Source: Synechococcaceae cyanobacterium
Lineage (GTDB): Bacteria; Cyanobacteriota; Cyanobacteriia; PCC-6307; Cyanobiaceae
Direction of reading: 5' to 3'
Assembly: GCA_947460085.1 (NCBI GenBank)
Contig: CANHGA010000116.1
Coordinates: 1 to 6,567, forward strand
DNA: 6,567 bases
Below, piece by piece: positions 5,887-6,567 of the stretch. The position numbers and the translations under genes are program-made. Below the pieces are notes generated by a model. That model worked only from the letters and a program-made list of their open reading frames with translations. It searched no databases and had not been told where the DNA came from. Position 1 is the stretch's first letter; the number at the start of each line of letters is the position of its first letter.

Positions 5887-6384
5887 ATGGCAAAGGGGGG
5901 AGGCAAGAAAAGCGCCAAGGCCCTGCGCGATGCCGCCAACAAGCTGTTGGCCGACAACCGCTTCGCCCGGCACCAGTACGAGATTCTCGAAACCCTGGAG
6001 TGCGGCGCCGAATTGCTCGGCACCGAGGTCAAATCAATCCGGGCTGGCCAGGTGAACCTGCGGGATGGTTTTTGCCTGATCCGCAAAGGCGAACTGCAGT
6101 TGCACAACGTGCACATCTCACCCCACAGCCATGCCGGGGCCTACTTCAACCACGAGCCCCTACGCACCCGCAAGCTGCTGGCCCACCGCCGCGAAATCGA
6201 AAAACTGCGGATCGCCCTGGACCAAAAGGGACTCACCCTGATCCCGCTCAACCTCCACCTCAAGGGGTCCTGGATCAAGTTCACCATTGGCCTGGGCAAG
6301 GGCCGCAAGCTGCACGACAAGCGCCATGAGGAGCGCCGCAAGCAGGACATCAAGGACGCCAAGCAAGCCATCGCCAGGATCTAA
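5887..6384 (+). CDS. smpB: SsrA-binding protein SmpB
   Basis: SmpB binds tmRNA and carries it to stalled ribosomes in trans-translation. The 165-residue protein has the family's usual length (about 160). Conserved features are the lysine-rich start (MAKGGGKK), NRFARHQYEILETLECGAELLGTEVKSIRAG (24-54) with the diagnostic G-T-E-V-K-S block, VNLRDGFC (56-63), NVHISPHSHA (74-83), HEPLRTRKLLAHRREI (89-104) and LNLHLKG (121-127). The basic C-terminal tail from LHDKRHEERRK (142-152) onward becomes helical in the ribosomal mRNA channel. Nothing is missing. The ATG at 5887 matches the family start, and no Shine-Dalgarno is visible. The tmRNA gene is not in the window. smpB converges with a minus-strand gene whose stop codon lies 3 nt away. 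Confidence 0.97.
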   Translation: MAKGGGKKSAKALRDAANKLLADNRFARHQYEILETLECGAELLGTEVKSIRAGQVNLRDGFCLIRKGELQLHNVHISPHSHAGAYFNHEPLRTRKLLAHRREIEKLRIALDQKGLTLIPLNLHLKGSWIKFTIGLGKGRKLHDKRHEERRKQDIKDAKQAIARI

Positions 6385-6387
6385 GCC

Positions 6388-6567
6388 CTACGGGGTAGCA
6401 GGTGGCGGCTCCAAAGGTGGCGGCGGCTCCGATCCCTTGGGAGGGGTTGGGATCGGGCTCGGTGAGGTGGGCGGCGGCGTGGGCTGGAGCCGCGGTGCCG
6501 GCGGATCGGCCCGCAGCGACAGGGTGATCAAGCCGGGGGCGACCCCCTCGTTGGTGACCAGCAATTG
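6388..6567 (-). CDS. Unrecognised protein, C-terminal end with proline-rich tail (5' part off window)
   Basis: An open minus-strand frame enters at the right edge and runs for 59 codons to TAG at 6390-6388. It begins QLLVTNEGVAPGLITLSLRA, which looks like the beta-strand-rich end of a folded domain. It continues as a tail of about 38 residues in which nearly half are proline, interspersed with S, T and E and ending PPPATP. Such tails are usually disordered linkers or ends of envelope or periplasmic proteins, but I do not recognise the family and give no function. The reading is supported by the continuous open frame, the sensible shift from domain to tail, and the neat convergence with smpB. 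High GC means a chance open frame is possible. Confidence 0.6.
   Translation of the reverse strand, partial: QLLVTNEGVAPGLITLSLRADPPAPRLQPTPPPTSPSPIPTPPKGSEPPPPLEPPPATP
6429..6456. repeat. 8-bp perfect inverted repeat downstream of smpB
   Basis: CCGATCCC at 6429-6436 and GGGATCGG at 6449-6456 are perfect inverted repeats around a 12-nt loop. The site lies 45 bp past the smpB stop and inside the coding region for the proline-rich tail of the opposite gene. It could act as a terminator or 3'-end stabiliser of the smpB transcript, but no T-run follows it, so it is not a standard intrinsic terminator. It could equally be a chance product of Pro/Ile codons. Confidence 0.3.

Noticed and set aside
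5824..5973. A 50-codon upstream extension of ruvB containing a cysteine-rich stretch (CHCCCACVAE) that could suggest a metal-binding domain.
   Set aside because: It is the complement of the smpB start and the intergenic region. The family N-terminus begins at the ATG at 5823.

Overview
This looks like a chromosomal segment from a GC-rich picocyanobacterium of the Synechococcus/Cyanobium lineage. The evidence is the close fit of the ThiC, RuvB and SmpB proteins to the cyanobacterial forms I know, a DUF3188-type small membrane protein that I associate with cyanobacteria, very compact gene packing, high GC and mostly weak or absent Shine-Dalgarno sequences. The species assignment is an inference from memory of these families, because no search was run.

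Layout. Positions 1-821 (minus) hold the N-terminal 273 codons of thiC, which makes the thiamine pyrimidine precursor. The gene runs off the left edge. Its leader (822-992, minus) carries a clear TPP riboswitch aptamer (897-992), followed by a short expression platform that can pair back onto the aptamer. Divergent from it, on the plus strand, is a two-gene toxin-antitoxin locus: a DUF1778/TacA-type ribbon-helix-helix antitoxin (1053-1361) and an overlapping TacT-type GNAT acetyltransferase toxin (1354-1875). A pair of 7-bp direct repeats spaced 11 bp apart lies over the start of the antitoxin and may be its operator.

Positions 1888-5823 are a tightly packed minus-strand cluster, transcribed from right to left: ruvB (Holliday-junction branch-migration ATPase), a secreted or membrane-anchored TPR protein, an M20D metallo-amidohydrolase, a 75-residue DUF3188-like two-helix membrane protein, and a HEAT-repeat protein. 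Successive genes overlap by 4, 1 and 14 bp, apart from a 10-nt gap before the DUF3188-like gene, so they probably form one translationally coupled operon. The HEAT gene ends 12 nt from the toxin gene, tail to tail.

Divergent from ruvB across 63 bp is smpB (5887-6384, plus), the tmRNA partner used in ribosome rescue. It converges, with a 3-nt gap, on the C-terminal end of an unrecognised minus-strand gene (6388-6567) whose tail is very proline-rich.

Most of the window is ordinary housekeeping sequence. The most notable parts are the mutually exclusive pairings in the thiC leader, the TacAT-like module placed between the thiC control region and the ruvB operon, and the conserved-looking but functionally unassigned genes linked to ruvB. 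I did not find a convincing undescribed defence or mobile system, and saw no rRNA, tRNA, CRISPR array or insertion sequence.
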